DNA from: Microbacterium pumilum
GTDB taxonomy: Bacteria > Actinomycetota > Actinomycetes > Actinomycetales > Microbacteriaceae
Reading direction: 5' to 3'
DNA: 64,000 nt
Assembly (NCBI RefSeq): GCF_039530225.1
Contig: NZ_BAAAOH010000001.1
Span: 3,224,001-3,288,000, forward strand
This document shows, in pieces, positions 1 to 10,123 of the stretch. A program made the translations under genes and the position numbers. How positions within the stretch are numbered: position 1 is the stretch's first letter; every line of letters begins with the position of its first letter. The notes beneath the pieces were generated by a model, which made no database searches, was not told the DNA's origin, and saw nothing but the letters and a program-made list of their open reading frames with translations.

Positions 1-282
1 CAGGATGAGCTCGCCGGTCGCGTGGTCGTACGCCGCAGCGCTCGCGGCCGGGATACCGGGTTCTGGGCACCTCACCAGCGTGGCGCCGGCCGCTGCCGCG
101 ACGTCGGGCGTGGCATCCGATGACCCGTTGTCCACGACGATGATCTCGTCGGGCGGTCGAGTCTGGGCACCCAGGGCAGCCAGGCACCGAGCGAGGCTGT
201 CGCTGTCGTCTTTCGCCGGAATCACCACCGACACGCGGTTGCTGGTTCCGGATGCCGCGGGCACCTCTGACTCTTGTGTCAC
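1..282 (-). CDS. Glycosyltransferase family 2, N-terminal part only
   Basis: The reading frame enters from the left edge and starts at a GTG (282..280) preceded by a GGAGAA ribosome-binding site. The 94 visible residues have the GT-A nucleotide-sugar fold start: VSVVIPAKDD, then RPPDEIIVVDNGSSD, the usual first beta strands and the Asp of the family 2 active site. The enzyme would transfer a sugar from a nucleotide donor at the membrane or in the cytoplasm; the acceptor is unknown because the rest lies outside the window. An 8-bp inverted repeat (299..306 with 318..325) lies just upstream. Confidence 0.8.
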   Translation of the reverse strand, partial: MTQESEVPAASGTSNRVSVVIPAKDDSDSLARCLAALGAQTRPPDEIIVVDNGSSDATPDVAAAAGATLVRCPEPGIPAASAAAYDHATGELIL

Positions 283-453
283 AACTTCTCCTCACTCCCG
301 TCGCCTCACGCTATGTCAGGCGACGGCGAGCGGGAGGCCGTTGACAGCCCTCCAGGAGGACCCTAGGCGGATGCCGCGAGGTCATCTCGACGGCGAGGCG
401 GCACCTGTCAAGCCCTTTGCCGATCAGGTCGGCGCATCGGCAGAGTGACGTGC

Positions 454-1257
454 ATGTACTTCGACCCGAAGTTTGCGATCGTGACCGGCTCGGACTCGGG
501 AATCGGCAGGGCGACCGCGGTCGCACTCGCGCAGGCGGGCATGGCGGTGGGAATCACCTGGCACACCGACCAGCACGGCGCCGAGGTGACGTCCGAGATG
601 ATCCGCTCGCATGGTGGCCGTGCCCTGATCGCTCAACTGGATGTCGCCGATCCCTTGCAGGCGGCATCTGTGGTCGACACGCTCATCGGCGACCTCGGCG
701 GGTGCGACGTCTTCGTCAACAACTCCGGCACCGCAGATCCCGCGCCGTTCCTCGACCTGACCCTCGAGCAATGGCGCCACACTGTCGCGGTCGATCTCGG
801 GGGCGCGTTCGTCTGCCTGCAGACTGCGGCGCGGCACATGGTCGATGTCGGCCACGGAGGTCGTCTGATCGCGGTGACCAGCGTGCACGAGCACCAGCCG
901 CGCGTGGGCTCGGCCGCATACGACGCCGCGAAGCACGGGCTCGGCGGGCTGATGAAGACCATCGCACTCGAGCTCGGCGAGCACGGAATCACGGCGAACT
1001 CGGTCGCTCCCGGCGAAGTCGCCACACCGATGACCGAGCAAGAGGATGTCGACCCGCATTCGGTCGCACGGCCAGGCGTGCCGCTCGGCCGACCCGGAGC
1101 CCCCGAAGAGATCGCCTCGGTGATCGCCTTCCTCGCATCTCCGGCCGCGTCCTACGTCACGGGTGCGTCGTGGGTCGTCGACGGCGGCATGCTGCAGATG
1201 GGCCCGCAGGGCGGCTCTCACATCACGAGCGACGACTGGCGGCGCGCCGCGGACTGA
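454..1257 (+). CDS. SDR family oxidoreductase
   Basis: Classical short-chain dehydrogenase/reductase of about 267 residues, the usual size. Residues 11-18 are the cofactor motif TGSDSGIG, NNSG lies near 89-92, and the catalytic Ser143, Tyr156 (in YDAAK) and Lys160 are all present. The end VTGASWVVDGGM is typical of 3-oxoacyl-ACP-reductase/glucose-dehydrogenase-like members. Substrate is not predictable. A GTG at 445 could add three residues; neither start has a good ribosome-binding site. The gene stands alone between a divergent glycosyltransferase and a convergent small gene. Confidence 0.85.
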   Translation: MYFDPKFAIVTGSDSGIGRATAVALAQAGMAVGITWHTDQHGAEVTSEMIRSHGGRALIAQLDVADPLQAASVVDTLIGDLGGCDVFVNNSGTADPAPFLDLTLEQWRHTVAVDLGGAFVCLQTAARHMVDVGHGGRLIAVTSVHEHQPRVGSAAYDAAKHGLGGLMKTIALELGEHGITANSVAPGEVATPMTEQEDVDPHSVARPGVPLGRPGAPEEIASVIAFLASPAASYVTGASWVVDGGMLQMGPQGGSHITSDDWRRAAD

Positions 1258-1278
1258 GCGCCTCGACCGGACCCCGCT

Positions 1279-1425
1279 CTACCCGGACGGGTTGTCGACC
1301 GGGCGACCGTTCTCATCCGTCGTATCCGGCGCGTCGGGCGCCCCGCCCGACGCCGTGCCGGCATCGGGGTTCTCGTCCGGAACGCCCTGGGTGTTCTGCT
1401 TGTCGCTCGCGTCGACCATGATCAT
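1279..1425 (-). CDS. Small acidic hypothetical protein
   Basis: Frame of 48 residues (or 46 from the ATG at 1419) with a composition rich in Asp, Gly, Pro and Asn (VPDENPDAG, GGAPDAPDTTDENGRP) and no hydrophobic segment, so it would be a disordered soluble peptide. A weak GGGA site precedes the start. I recognise no family. It is convergent with the upstream SDR gene. It may be a real small gene or a chance frame. Confidence 0.4.
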   Translation of the reverse strand: MIMVDASDKQNTQGVPDENPDAGTASGGAPDAPDTTDENGRPVDNPSG

Positions 1426-1531
1426 CGTCCCATTCCCGGCCGGCGGCCGTTGCGGCGACGCTACGCGTGTGGAGCGCGGATGCCGACGGGCTTGACAGGC
1501 TCGACGCGCCGCCCGTCGCCGGGCCGGGCAG

Positions 1532-1552
1532 CCAGGGATCGGCGATCCCTGG
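1532..1552. promoter_or_regulatory. Perfect 9-bp palindrome, probable operator of the SDR gene
   Basis: CCAGGGATC, a 3-nt spacer, then GATCCCTGG: perfect dyad symmetry about 85 bp before the SDR start at 1637. A closely related copy lies in front of the downstream regulator (2665..2685), which suggests both are bound by that regulator. Confidence 0.6.
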
Positions 1553-1636
1553 GTAAGCGCGCCCTGAATGCGCCGGGGCGAGTTGCGGATCATTGAGGGG
1601 AACCCGCGACCTAGAGACCTCCAGGAGCTGCCCATC

Positions 1637-2575
1637 ATGCCTAAGTCCCTCGACATCACCGTCCCCGACCTGACCGGAAACCTTGCCATCGTGACCGGTG
1701 CGAGTGACGGAGTCGGCTTCGAGATCGCCGCGCGCCTCGTCCGATCGGGCGCCGACATCCTCATGCCCGTCCGCAATCCCGCGAAAGGCGGGGCCGCGGC
1801 AGCGCGCATCCGCGAGCGAACGCCAGGTGCCGACATCCGCGTTCGCGCGCTGGATCTGTCGTCGCTCGAATCCGTCGCGCCATTCGCGGAGCAGCTGCTC
1901 ACGGAGGGGCGCCCCATCGACATCCTGATCAACAACGCCGGCGTCATGAGTCCCCCGACGCGACAGCTGACCGCGGACGGCTTTGAGCTGCAGTTCGCAA
2001 CGAATCACCTCGGGCACTTCGCGCTCGTCGCACACCTGATGCCACTGCTGGTTGCGGGGCGCGCGCACGTGACCAGCCAGGTGAGCATCGCCGCCAACCA
2101 GGGCGCCATCAACTGGGACGACCTCAGCTGGGAGCGCGACTACGACCCCATGAAGGCGTACAGCTCATCCAAGATCGCCTTCGGCCTGTTCGCGACGGAG
2201 TTGCAGCGACGATCGGATGCCGCGGGCTGGGGCATCCGGAGCAATCTGTCTCACCCCGGCATCACGCCGACCAATCTGCTCGCCGCGCACCCCGAGATGG
2301 GTCGAGGCGTCGACACCGCGGCGGTCACGTTCATCCGCGCACTGTCTCGACGCGGCTTCCTGTTCGGCACTCCCGCATCCGCTGCCCTCTCGGCCGTGTA
2401 CGCCGCGACGAGTCCGGACGCCGCGAGCGGCCGCCTCTACGGTCCCCAGGGGTTCCAGCACCTGAAAGGACTGCCCGCCGAACAGCGTCTCTACTCGCGA
2501 CTTCGGGATGACGCCGCCGCCCGCCGGGTGTGGGAACTCTCGGAGCACATGGTCGGCGTGACCGTCGCGAGCTGA
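1637..2575 (+). CDS. SDR family oxidoreductase (retinol dehydrogenase/WWOX-like)
   Basis: 312 residues from an ATG with an AGGAG site 9 nt upstream. The protein has the Rossmann motif TGASDGVG (about 18-25), NNAGVM, a catalytic Ser in VTSQVS and a YSSSK Tyr/Lys pair, so it should be an active NAD(P)-dependent reductase. The longer C-terminus ([13 protein letters not shown] onward) matches the atypical group that includes protochlorophyllide reductase-like and retinol dehydrogenase-like enzymes. It is followed by an XRE-type regulator in the same direction; matching palindromes before both genes suggest joint control. Confidence 0.85.
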   Translation: MPKSLDITVPDLTGNLAIVTGASDGVGFEIAARLVRSGADILMPVRNPAKGGAAAARIRERTPGADIRVRALDLSSLESVAPFAEQLLTEGRPIDILINNAGVMSPPTRQLTADGFELQFATNHLGHFALVAHLMPLLVAGRAHVTSQVSIAANQGAINWDDLSWERDYDPMKAYSSSKIAFGLFATELQRRSDAAGWGIRSNLSHPGITPTNLLAAHPEMGRGVDTAAVTFIRALSRRGFLFGTPASAALSAVYAATSPDAASGRLYGPQGFQHLKGLPAEQRLYSRLRDDAAARRVWELSEHMVGVTVAS

Positions 2576-2664
2576 TCCAGCGCGCACGCCAGCCGGTCGC
2601 CGGCCCGTCGAAAGTGCCCTGAACCGAACCCATCGACAGGCTCAAGGACCGATGCACGCCACAG

Positions 2665-2685
2665 CCAGGGATCGTCGGTCCCTTG
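2665..2685. promoter_or_regulatory. Imperfect copy of the operator, before the XRE-type regulator
   Basis: CCAGGGATC, a 3-nt spacer, GGTCCCTTG: the left arm is identical to that at 1532 and the right arm matches 7 of 9 positions. It lies 33 bp before the regulator start, a good place for autoregulation. Confidence 0.55.
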
Positions 2686-2717
2686 TTCCACCCGCACCGA
2701 TCTCGGAGACTCGATCG

Positions 2718-3572
2718 ATGGATAGAGCGCAGTTGGCCGACTTCCTCCGCCGGCGTCGCGAGGCCTTGCAGCCCGAGGATGTCGGCCTTCGACGTGGCTC
2801 GCGGCGGCGTACCGCTGGACTCCGCCGCGAAGAGGTCGCGGCGCTCTGCGACATGTCTGTCGACTACTACAGCAGGCTCGAGCAGAGCCGCGGCCCGCAG
2901 CCGTCGGAGCAGATGCTCGCCGCCATGGCCCGCGGTCTTCGGCTGAACCTCGACGAGCGCGACCATCTGTTCAGGCTCGCGGGCCACACCGCGCCCGTGC
3001 GCGCACTGCGCAGCGACCACATCTCCCCCGGCATCATGCGCGTGCTCGACCGCCTCGCCGACACGCCGGCGCAGGTGATGACCGAGCTCGGCGAGACGCT
3101 CGCCCAGACACCTGCGGCGCGAGCCCTGTTCGGAGACGAGACGCGCTACGAAGGTTTCATGCGCAGCGTGGCTTACCGGTGGTTCATGGATCCCTCGGCG
3201 CGGAACGTCTACCCCGTTGAGGACCATCCGATGCACTCCCGAGCTTTCACTGCCGACATCCGCACTGTCTATGGGAAGTACGGCCCCCGCTCGCGTGCCG
3301 GTGCGATCGTCGATGCGCTGCTCGCGGAGAGTCCCGAGTTCGTGGCGGTGTGGGGGGCGCACGATGTGCGCACCACCCACTCCCGCGACAAGCGCGTGCA
3401 GCATCCCGAAGTGGGCGTGATGGACCTGCAGTGCCAATTCCTCATCGATCCCGAGCAGGGACAGACGCTGCTCGTTCTCACCGCGACGCCCGGCACGGAA
3501 AGCTACGACCTGCTCAAGCTGCTCTCGGTGATCGGCACCCAGTCGCTCGAGTCCCGCGATGTCGCGCATTGA
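2718..3572 (+). CDS. XRE-family regulator with MmyB-like ligand-binding domain
   Basis: 284 residues. An N-terminal helix-turn-helix (about 4-70; RRTAGLRREEVAALCDMS followed by YYSRLEQSRG) is joined to a MmyB-like ligand-binding domain (about 90-280), an actinobacterial family whose members often sit beside an SDR or other reductase and control it. The start at 2718 is chosen because the conserved domain begins at once (MDRAQLADFLRRRRE); upstream in-frame ATGs would place it through the palindrome. It probably represses its own gene and the SDR at 1637 and is released by a small hydrophobic ligand; the ligand is inference. Confidence 0.85.
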   Translation: MDRAQLADFLRRRREALQPEDVGLRRGSRRRTAGLRREEVAALCDMSVDYYSRLEQSRGPQPSEQMLAAMARGLRLNLDERDHLFRLAGHTAPVRALRSDHISPGIMRVLDRLADTPAQVMTELGETLAQTPAARALFGDETRYEGFMRSVAYRWFMDPSARNVYPVEDHPMHSRAFTADIRTVYGKYGPRSRAGAIVDALLAESPEFVAVWGAHDVRTTHSRDKRVQHPEVGVMDLQCQFLIDPEQGQTLLVLTATPGTESYDLLKLLSVIGTQSLESRDVAH

Positions 3573-3635
3573 GACGACGGACGCGGCGACGATACTTTGC
3601 CTCGATAGGACGCGCGACCCGACTACGGTGAGACC

Positions 3636-4031
3636 GTGCCCCTCGCCCTTGCGCTCACCTTGGTTCTGGCCGCCCTTGCGGTCCTCCAGCTCGCCTTGAT
3701 CTTCGGGGCCCCGCTCGGCCGCTTCGCCTGGGGCGGCCAGCACCGCGTGCTTCCAGTGCGGCTGCGCATCGGCAGCGCGGTGTCGATCCTCGTCTACGCA
3801 TTGATCGCCGTCATCGCATGGGACCGCATCGGCGCGATAGACGTCTTCCCTCCGCTGTTCGCGCAGATCGCGATGTGGGTGATCTTCGCCTACTTCGTGC
3901 TCGGCATCCTGATGAACGCGGTCTCGCGCAGCAAGCCCGAGCGCAACCTGATGGTGCCGGTGTCGATCGTGCTGACTGTGCTGTCGTTCTTCATCGCCGC
4001 AGGTTTCGCGGATCTCACGGCCGCCGTCTGA
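3636..4031 (+). CDS. Small integral membrane protein, four TM segments
   Basis: 131 residues from a GTG. Four hydrophobic helices are visible (about 3-25, 48-66, 72-95, 104-126) with a short basic loop NAVSRSKPERN before the last. No catalytic motif is seen and I do not assign a function. TACGGT lies 6 nt before the GTG and there is no ribosome-binding site, so the transcript is probably leaderless. It converges on rox. Confidence 0.75.
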   Translation: MPLALALTLVLAALAVLQLALIFGAPLGRFAWGGQHRVLPVRLRIGSAVSILVYALIAVIAWDRIGAIDVFPPLFAQIAMWVIFAYFVLGILMNAVSRSKPERNLMVPVSIVLTVLSFFIAAGFADLTAAV

Positions 4032-4082
4032 GCGAGGCACGCGGCGGGCGGGCCGCCCGTCGAGTCACCCGATACCGCGCAG

Positions 4083-5665
<1,583 letters not shown>

Positions 5666-5766
5666 TCGTTGATTCCCTCATTCCGGCGGCAGTGTCGCGC
5701 CGCCCGTCACCGACTATCGTCTACAAGATCGCGCGGGATCCGGCCCACCGCAAGCACGCAAAATGC

Positions 5767-6735
5767 TCACCGGGCGGCATCCCACCAATCGAGCACCCGC
5801 GTGCCGATGAGCGTGAGCCATGGCGACGGCTCCCCCGCTGGGACATCGACGTCGAACCATGTGCGACCGGCGAGGCGGCGGCTCTGCAGCCAGGTGCCGT
5901 CCGGCTGGCGGGCGGCGCGTACCTGGTCGATGGCATCGCTGAGTCTGGGATCCGGCGGCGTCCCCTCGAGCAGGCTGACATCGCGGAAGTGATCGAGCGC
6001 AGCGAGCACGCTGTAACGGTGTCGGTTCGGGTAGACGAATTGGGTGGCGAACTCCCCCACCAGCTCCCCGGTCGACGCGCGATACAGCAGGTTGCGGCTG
6101 AGCAGGTACTCCTCGCCACCGTGGCGCGCATCGCGCAGGCTCGTGTCTCCGGTGATGCGTTCGTAGGCCAGCATCCCTCGCACTGCATTGAGCGTCGAGT
6201 GGAATGAGGATCGCGTCGAGTTGCCCTCCTCGGCTTCGCAGTTCCATCCGCCGTCCGCCAGGCGGTGGGCCGGAAACCATTTCGCAAGCGCGGACACATC
6301 CGCGCCGAGCCACGCACCGCTGGCGAGCGTATAGGAGTTGATGCACACATCGATTTCGCCGCCCCAGTAGGGCAGGTCGTCGTAATCCCACCGGCTGTTC
6401 GCCTCGAGCTTCTCGGCCTCGTCAGGCAGAGCTGCGGCATCCAGCCCCCACTCGCGCAGATCCTTCAGCACCCAGGTCGTCGCGACCCACGGCTGGCCCG
6501 GCTGCTCGGCTTCAGCGCTCCCGAAGAACCCCGCCGGAAAGAACGAGCCGCCCGCCCACTGGCCGTCGGGGTCCTGCTTCGACAGCAGGTCCGCGCCCCA
6601 TCCCTCCGTGGCCACGAGTGCCCGTGTCGCCTCCCACACGGCTGGTGGGTCGCCGGCCAGATCACGCTGCACCTGCCACCGTAGAGCCGGATCGGAGTCC
6701 AGCAGCCAATCGAGCACATCGTCATCAATCGCCAT
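5767..6735 (-). CDS. Prenyltransferase/squalene-oxidase-repeat-like protein
   Basis: 322 residues, soluble. Sequence resembles alpha-alpha barrel proteins of the terpene-cyclase/prenyltransferase repeat fold: repeated aromatic-rich turns such as PDGQWAGGSFF, LADGGWNCEAEEGN and RQPDGTWLQSRR. The DxDD motif of true squalene-hopene cyclases is not evident in a cyclase context, and the protein is half the length of a cyclase, so cyclase activity is unlikely. TACCTT lies 6 nt before the ATG, supporting this start and a leaderless transcript. It is divergent from the quinone reductase at 6802. Function unknown. Confidence 0.75.
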   Translation of the reverse strand: MAIDDDVLDWLLDSDPALRWQVQRDLAGDPPAVWEATRALVATEGWGADLLSKQDPDGQWAGGSFFPAGFFGSAEAEQPGQPWVATTWVLKDLREWGLDAAALPDEAEKLEANSRWDYDDLPYWGGEIDVCINSYTLASGAWLGADVSALAKWFPAHRLADGGWNCEAEEGNSTRSSFHSTLNAVRGMLAYERITGDTSLRDARHGGEEYLLSRNLLYRASTGELVGEFATQFVYPNRHRYSVLAALDHFRDVSLLEGTPPDPRLSDAIDQVRAARQPDGTWLQSRRLAGRTWFDVDVPAGEPSPWLTLIGTRVLDWWDAAR

Positions 6736-6801
6736 GGATGCAAGGTAGCGGCGGCCGGCGACATTCGGAATGTTCCGCGCCAAACGGAGCTTGGTCTCAA
6801 C

Positions 6802-7827
6802 ATGAAGGCGATCGTCTACTCCCTGACCGGCAATTCGTCCGTCCTGTCGCTCGAAGAGCGCGAGCCCGCGACTCCGGGGCCCGACGAGGTTCGGGTGCGC
6901 GTCGTCGCATCCGGGGTGAACCCGACGGACTGGAAGGCGCGCGCGACTGCGGGCCGAGCGCTCCAATTCCCCGAGGTCGTGCCGAATCAGGATGGCGCGG
7001 GTGTCATCGACGCGATCGGCGATGACGTGGAAGGGCTGACCATCGGGGATCGCGTCTGGATGTTCCTCGCCGCACATCAGCGTCCGACCGGAACGGCGCA
7101 AGAGTTCACGGTCGTGCCCGCGAGTCGCGTGGTACGACTGCCTGACGGCATCGGGTGGGATGTCGCCGCCAGCCTGGGAGTTCCGGCGATGACCGCGCAC
7201 CGCGCCCTCACCGTGCACGAGTCCGGACCGGCTCACCTGTCGGCCGGTGCTCTGAGCGGCCGAGCGGTGCTGGTTCAGGGCGGGGCCGGAGCAGTCGGCC
7301 ATGCGGCCATCCAGCTGGCGGTGTGGGCGGGCGCCACCGTCATCACGACGGTGAGCAGCAGCGCGAAGGCCGCACTCGCGCGGTCGGCAGGGGCCCATCA
7401 CGTGCTTCAATATCCCGACGGCGACCTCGCGGCCCTCGTCCTCGAGATCGCCCCGAATGGCGTGGACCACATCGTCGAGGTCTCCCCCGCCGTGAACGCG
7501 TCGCTGGACGTCAGGGTGCTCGCCAACCACGGCAGCATCGCGTACTACGCGACCGACCGGGGCGACGACTTCACCGCCCCGATCATGGCGAGCTTCGCGA
7601 AGAACGCCCGTTGGCAGGGACTTCTGCTTTACACGGTCGGGGATGCCGCGCTCGCCGCGGCAGCGGAAGACATCACTTCGGCGCTCGAGGCAGGTGCCTT
7701 GCCGGTCGGCGAAGAGGCCGGCCTGCCCATCAAGTGGTTTCCCCTCGAAGCGACTGCTGCGGCGCATGATGCGGTCGAGCAGGGCGCCGTCGGAAAGGTC
7801 CACATCCGCGTCTCCGACACGGAGTAG
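6802..7827 (+). CDS. NADPH:quinone reductase-like MDR oxidoreductase
   Basis: 341 residues, zinc-independent medium-chain reductase of the QOR/zeta-crystallin group. The N-terminal GroES-like domain contains SGVNPTDWKAR, and the Rossmann domain carries VQGGAGAVGHAA at about 156-167. The cysteines of zinc alcohol dehydrogenases are missing, as expected for one-electron quinone or enone reductases using NADPH. A weak CGGAGC site precedes the start. It ends 6 bp before the convergent SH3-like gene. Confidence 0.85.
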   Translation: MKAIVYSLTGNSSVLSLEEREPATPGPDEVRVRVVASGVNPTDWKARATAGRALQFPEVVPNQDGAGVIDAIGDDVEGLTIGDRVWMFLAAHQRPTGTAQEFTVVPASRVVRLPDGIGWDVAASLGVPAMTAHRALTVHESGPAHLSAGALSGRAVLVQGGAGAVGHAAIQLAVWAGATVITTVSSSAKAALARSAGAHHVLQYPDGDLAALVLEIAPNGVDHIVEVSPAVNASLDVRVLANHGSIAYYATDRGDDFTAPIMASFAKNARWQGLLLYTVGDAALAAAAEDITSALEAGALPVGEEAGLPIKWFPLEATAAAHDAVEQGAVGKVHIRVSDTE

Positions 7828-7833
7828 CTCCGG

Positions 7834-8052
7834 CTACGAGGTCGTTCGCCGCACGCGGGGTTCAGGCGGAGGCGGCACTTCCTTGGCGGCGATGATGTCC
7901 CCCACCGCGATTCGCTCCACGCCGCGGACCCCGTGGACGACGACGGTCGCGGCATCCGCGCTGAGCAGTATCCCGAGCGCATCCGTGGCCTGTCCCGACG
8001 GCAGCAGGTACCGCACCACCACCCGATGGCCCGGTGCAGGCAGGTCTACCAT
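7834..8052 (-). CDS. Small SH3-like domain protein
   Basis: 72 residues. The core (RVVVRYLLPSGQATDALGIL, then VVVHGVRGVERIAVGDIIAAKEVPPPPE) resembles the SH3-like N-terminal domain of mycobacterial Rv0428c-type acetyltransferases, but no acetyltransferase domain follows. It overlaps the end of the upstream SDR gene by 7 bp, so the two are probably translated together. I cannot say whether it binds that enzyme. Confidence 0.65.
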   Translation of the reverse strand: MVDLPAPGHRVVVRYLLPSGQATDALGILLSADAATVVVHGVRGVERIAVGDIIAAKEVPPPPEPRVRRTTS

Positions 8053-9551
8053 GCGCCCGGCGCGTAGTCCTTGAGGAAGACCCCGAACACATCTTCGCCG
8101 GCCTCGCCCCGAACGATCGGGTCATAGACACGGGCAGCGCCGTCGACAAGGTCGAGGGGAGCGTGGAACCCCTCCTCGGCAAGCCGCACCTTCGTCGGGT
8201 GCGGTCGTTCGTCGGTGATCCAGCCGGTGTCCACGCTGGTCATGAGGATGCGGTCGGTCTCGAACATCTCGCGCGCGCTCGTGCGCGTGAGCATGTTGAC
8301 CGCCGCCTTGGCCATGTTGGTGTGCGGGTGCCCCGGCCCCTTGTATCCGCGGCCGAAGACGCCTTCCATCGCACTGACATTCACGATGTAGGTGCGCCGC
8401 GCGCTGCTCGCCGCCAGCGACGGTCGCAGCTTCGACACCAGCAGGAAGGGCGCCGTGGTGTTCGCCAGCTGCACTTCGAGCATCTCGAGGGGGTCGACCT
8501 CGTCGACGCGCTGGGTCCACGAGTTCGTGTGATGGATGTCGGGGATCAGCCCGCCGGCATCGATCGCTGTTCCGGCGGCGAGTCGTTCGAGCGAACTGGA
8601 TCCGGCGGCCATCGCCTGCTCCGTCAGCTCGTCCGCGCGCGAAGCCGCGGCGGCGAGGATGGGGTGCGCGGTCACTGAGCGCTCGAGAGCCTGCGGGTGC
8701 TGGTCGTTCGTGTGACCGAACGTCACGAGTTCGGGCATCGGACCGTTCGGCAACGGAGCCAGCTCGGCGTCGACGAGCGGCTGGTATGCGCCGGGCGAGC
8801 GGCGGACGGTCTGCGTCGCGTTGTTGATCAGGATGTCGAGGGTCCCCGCTGCCGCGACGTCCTCCGCGAGTCCGATGACCTGCGCGGGGTCGCGCAGGTC
8901 GATGCCGACGATCTTCAGGCGGTCGATCCACTCGGACGCATCGGACAGGCTGCTGAAACGACGCACGGCATCGCGAGGGAACCGGGTCGTGATCGTGGTG
9001 TGCGCACCATCGCGCAGCAGCCGCAGCGCGATGTACATTCCGATCTTGGCGCGGCCGCCCGTGAGCAGCGCGCGCTTGCCGGTGAGGTCGGTACGCGCAT
9101 CCCGCTTGGCATGGCTCATCGCCGCACAGTCGGGGCAGAGCTGGTGGTAGAACGCGTCGACCACCGTGTAGGGCTTCTTGCAGATGTAGCAATCGCGGGC
9201 CTTGATCAGCGTTCCGGCGGTCGGTGCTGTCGTCGCAGTGCTGATCGGGATGCCACGCGTCTCGTCGTCGATCCGGTCGGCCGCTCCGGTGGCCGTAGCG
9301 GCGATCACTTCGCGGTCGGCCTGGGCGATCGCATCGCGGATCTCGCGGCGGCGGACCTTCTTCACGGCTTTGAACATCCCCGCCGTCGCCTGGCGCACGG
9401 CGACGAAGTCGGGATGCGTCTCATCGAGTCCGGCCATCCCATTGAGCACCCTCAGCGTGGCCGCGAGGTCAGCCGGGTCGATGCCGCTCGGCATTGGTTC
9501 GGGAGCGGTCGGAGTCTCAGCGGGCACACGCGATTCTACGTCGGGGTGCAT
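8046..9551 (-). CDS. Zinc-ribbon-containing divergent SDR protein
   Basis: 501 residues, about twice a normal SDR. An N-terminal helical region (about 1-110) leads to a four-cysteine zinc knuckle (C121, C124, C139, C142; CYICKKPY and LCPDC), then an SDR domain with TGGRAKIG at 164-171 and INNAT at 242-246. The catalytic Tyr is not in place: Lys415 is preceded at the -4 position by Thr411 (GHPHTNMAK), though Ser393 is present. The enzyme may have unusual chemistry or be a binding protein. It forms a pair with the overlapping 72-aa SH3-like gene. Function unknown. Confidence 0.8.
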   Translation of the reverse strand: MHPDVESRVPAETPTAPEPMPSGIDPADLAATLRVLNGMAGLDETHPDFVAVRQATAGMFKAVKKVRRREIRDAIAQADREVIAATATGAADRIDDETRGIPISTATTAPTAGTLIKARDCYICKKPYTVVDAFYHQLCPDCAAMSHAKRDARTDLTGKRALLTGGRAKIGMYIALRLLRDGAHTTITTRFPRDAVRRFSSLSDASEWIDRLKIVGIDLRDPAQVIGLAEDVAAAGTLDILINNATQTVRRSPGAYQPLVDAELAPLPNGPMPELVTFGHTNDQHPQALERSVTAHPILAAAASRADELTEQAMAAGSSSLERLAAGTAIDAGGLIPDIHHTNSWTQRVDEVDPLEMLEVQLANTTAPFLLVSKLRPSLAASSARRTYIVNVSAMEGVFGRGYKGPGHPHTNMAKAAVNMLTRTSAREMFETDRILMTSVDTGWITDERPHPTKVRLAEEGFHAPLDLVDGAARVYDPIVRGEAGEDVFGVFLKDYAPGAW

Positions 9552-9576
9552 GGGCGGGACCTGTTAGCGTGCGACG

Positions 9577-10020
9577 GTGACCTCTCCGTCCGCCCACTCG
9601 CCCGAGCCTCACTCGATCCACGTTTCGGCTGCGGTGATCACGGATGCCGCTGGTGGGCTGCTGCTGGTGCGGAAGGCCGGCACGACCGCGTTCATGCAGC
9701 CCGGCGGCAAGCCCGAGTCCGGCGAATCCCCTGCCGAGACGCTCGCGCGCGAGCTGGAGGAAGAGCTCGGGCTCCTGGTGGATGCTGCCGCGCTGCGAGG
9801 GCTCGGCCGCTTCACCGCCGCCGCGGCGAACGAGCCGGGGTTCCTGGTGGTCGCCGATGTGTTCGACGTCGACATCGGGTCTCAGCGGCCTCTGGTGAGC
9901 GCTGAGATCGCCGAGCTGCGATGGGTGACAAGGGCGGATGCCGGCAAGCTCGAGGTCGCTCCGCTGGCGCGTGAGTACTTCCTGCCGAGCTCCGACCCCG
10001 ATCCTCGCCGCAGTCGCTGA
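9577..10020 (+). CDS. NUDIX hydrolase
   Basis: 147 residues from a GTG. The full Nudix box is present in the form Gx5Ex7REUxEExGU (GKPESGE, seven residues, RELEEELGLL), which binds the metal that cleaves a nucleoside-diphosphate-linked substrate. Placement and length resemble (deoxy)nucleoside triphosphate house-cleaning enzymes, but the substrate cannot be fixed. TAGCGT ends 6 nt before the GTG, indicating a leaderless transcript divergent from the SDR at 9551. Confidence 0.85.
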   Translation: MTSPSAHSPEPHSIHVSAAVITDAAGGLLLVRKAGTTAFMQPGGKPESGESPAETLARELEEELGLLVDAAALRGLGRFTAAAANEPGFLVVADVFDVDIGSQRPLVSAEIAELRWVTRADAGKLEVAPLAREYFLPSSDPDPRRSR

Positions 10021-10123
10021 GCGACGCGAAACGCGCGCACCAGCGCTCGCAGCCCCTCGCGTCACCGGCACGGCCTCGGTAGCGTCGAAGAGCGCGCGCA
10101 ACGCGCCGGGAGGGAAGCCCACG

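Noticed and set aside
5..448. Plus-strand 147-residue frame at the left edge
   Set aside because: It is antisense to a clear glycosyltransferase start with a ribosome-binding site, and has no recognisable protein features.
4044..4060. GC-rich hairpin between the membrane protein and rox
   Set aside because: Only a 5-bp stem can form with a real loop; too weak to call a terminator.
5767..7803. 678-residue frame joined to the squalene-cyclase-like protein
   Set aside because: The upstream half is antisense to the quinone reductase; a -10 hexamer 6 nt before 6735 supports the shorter gene.
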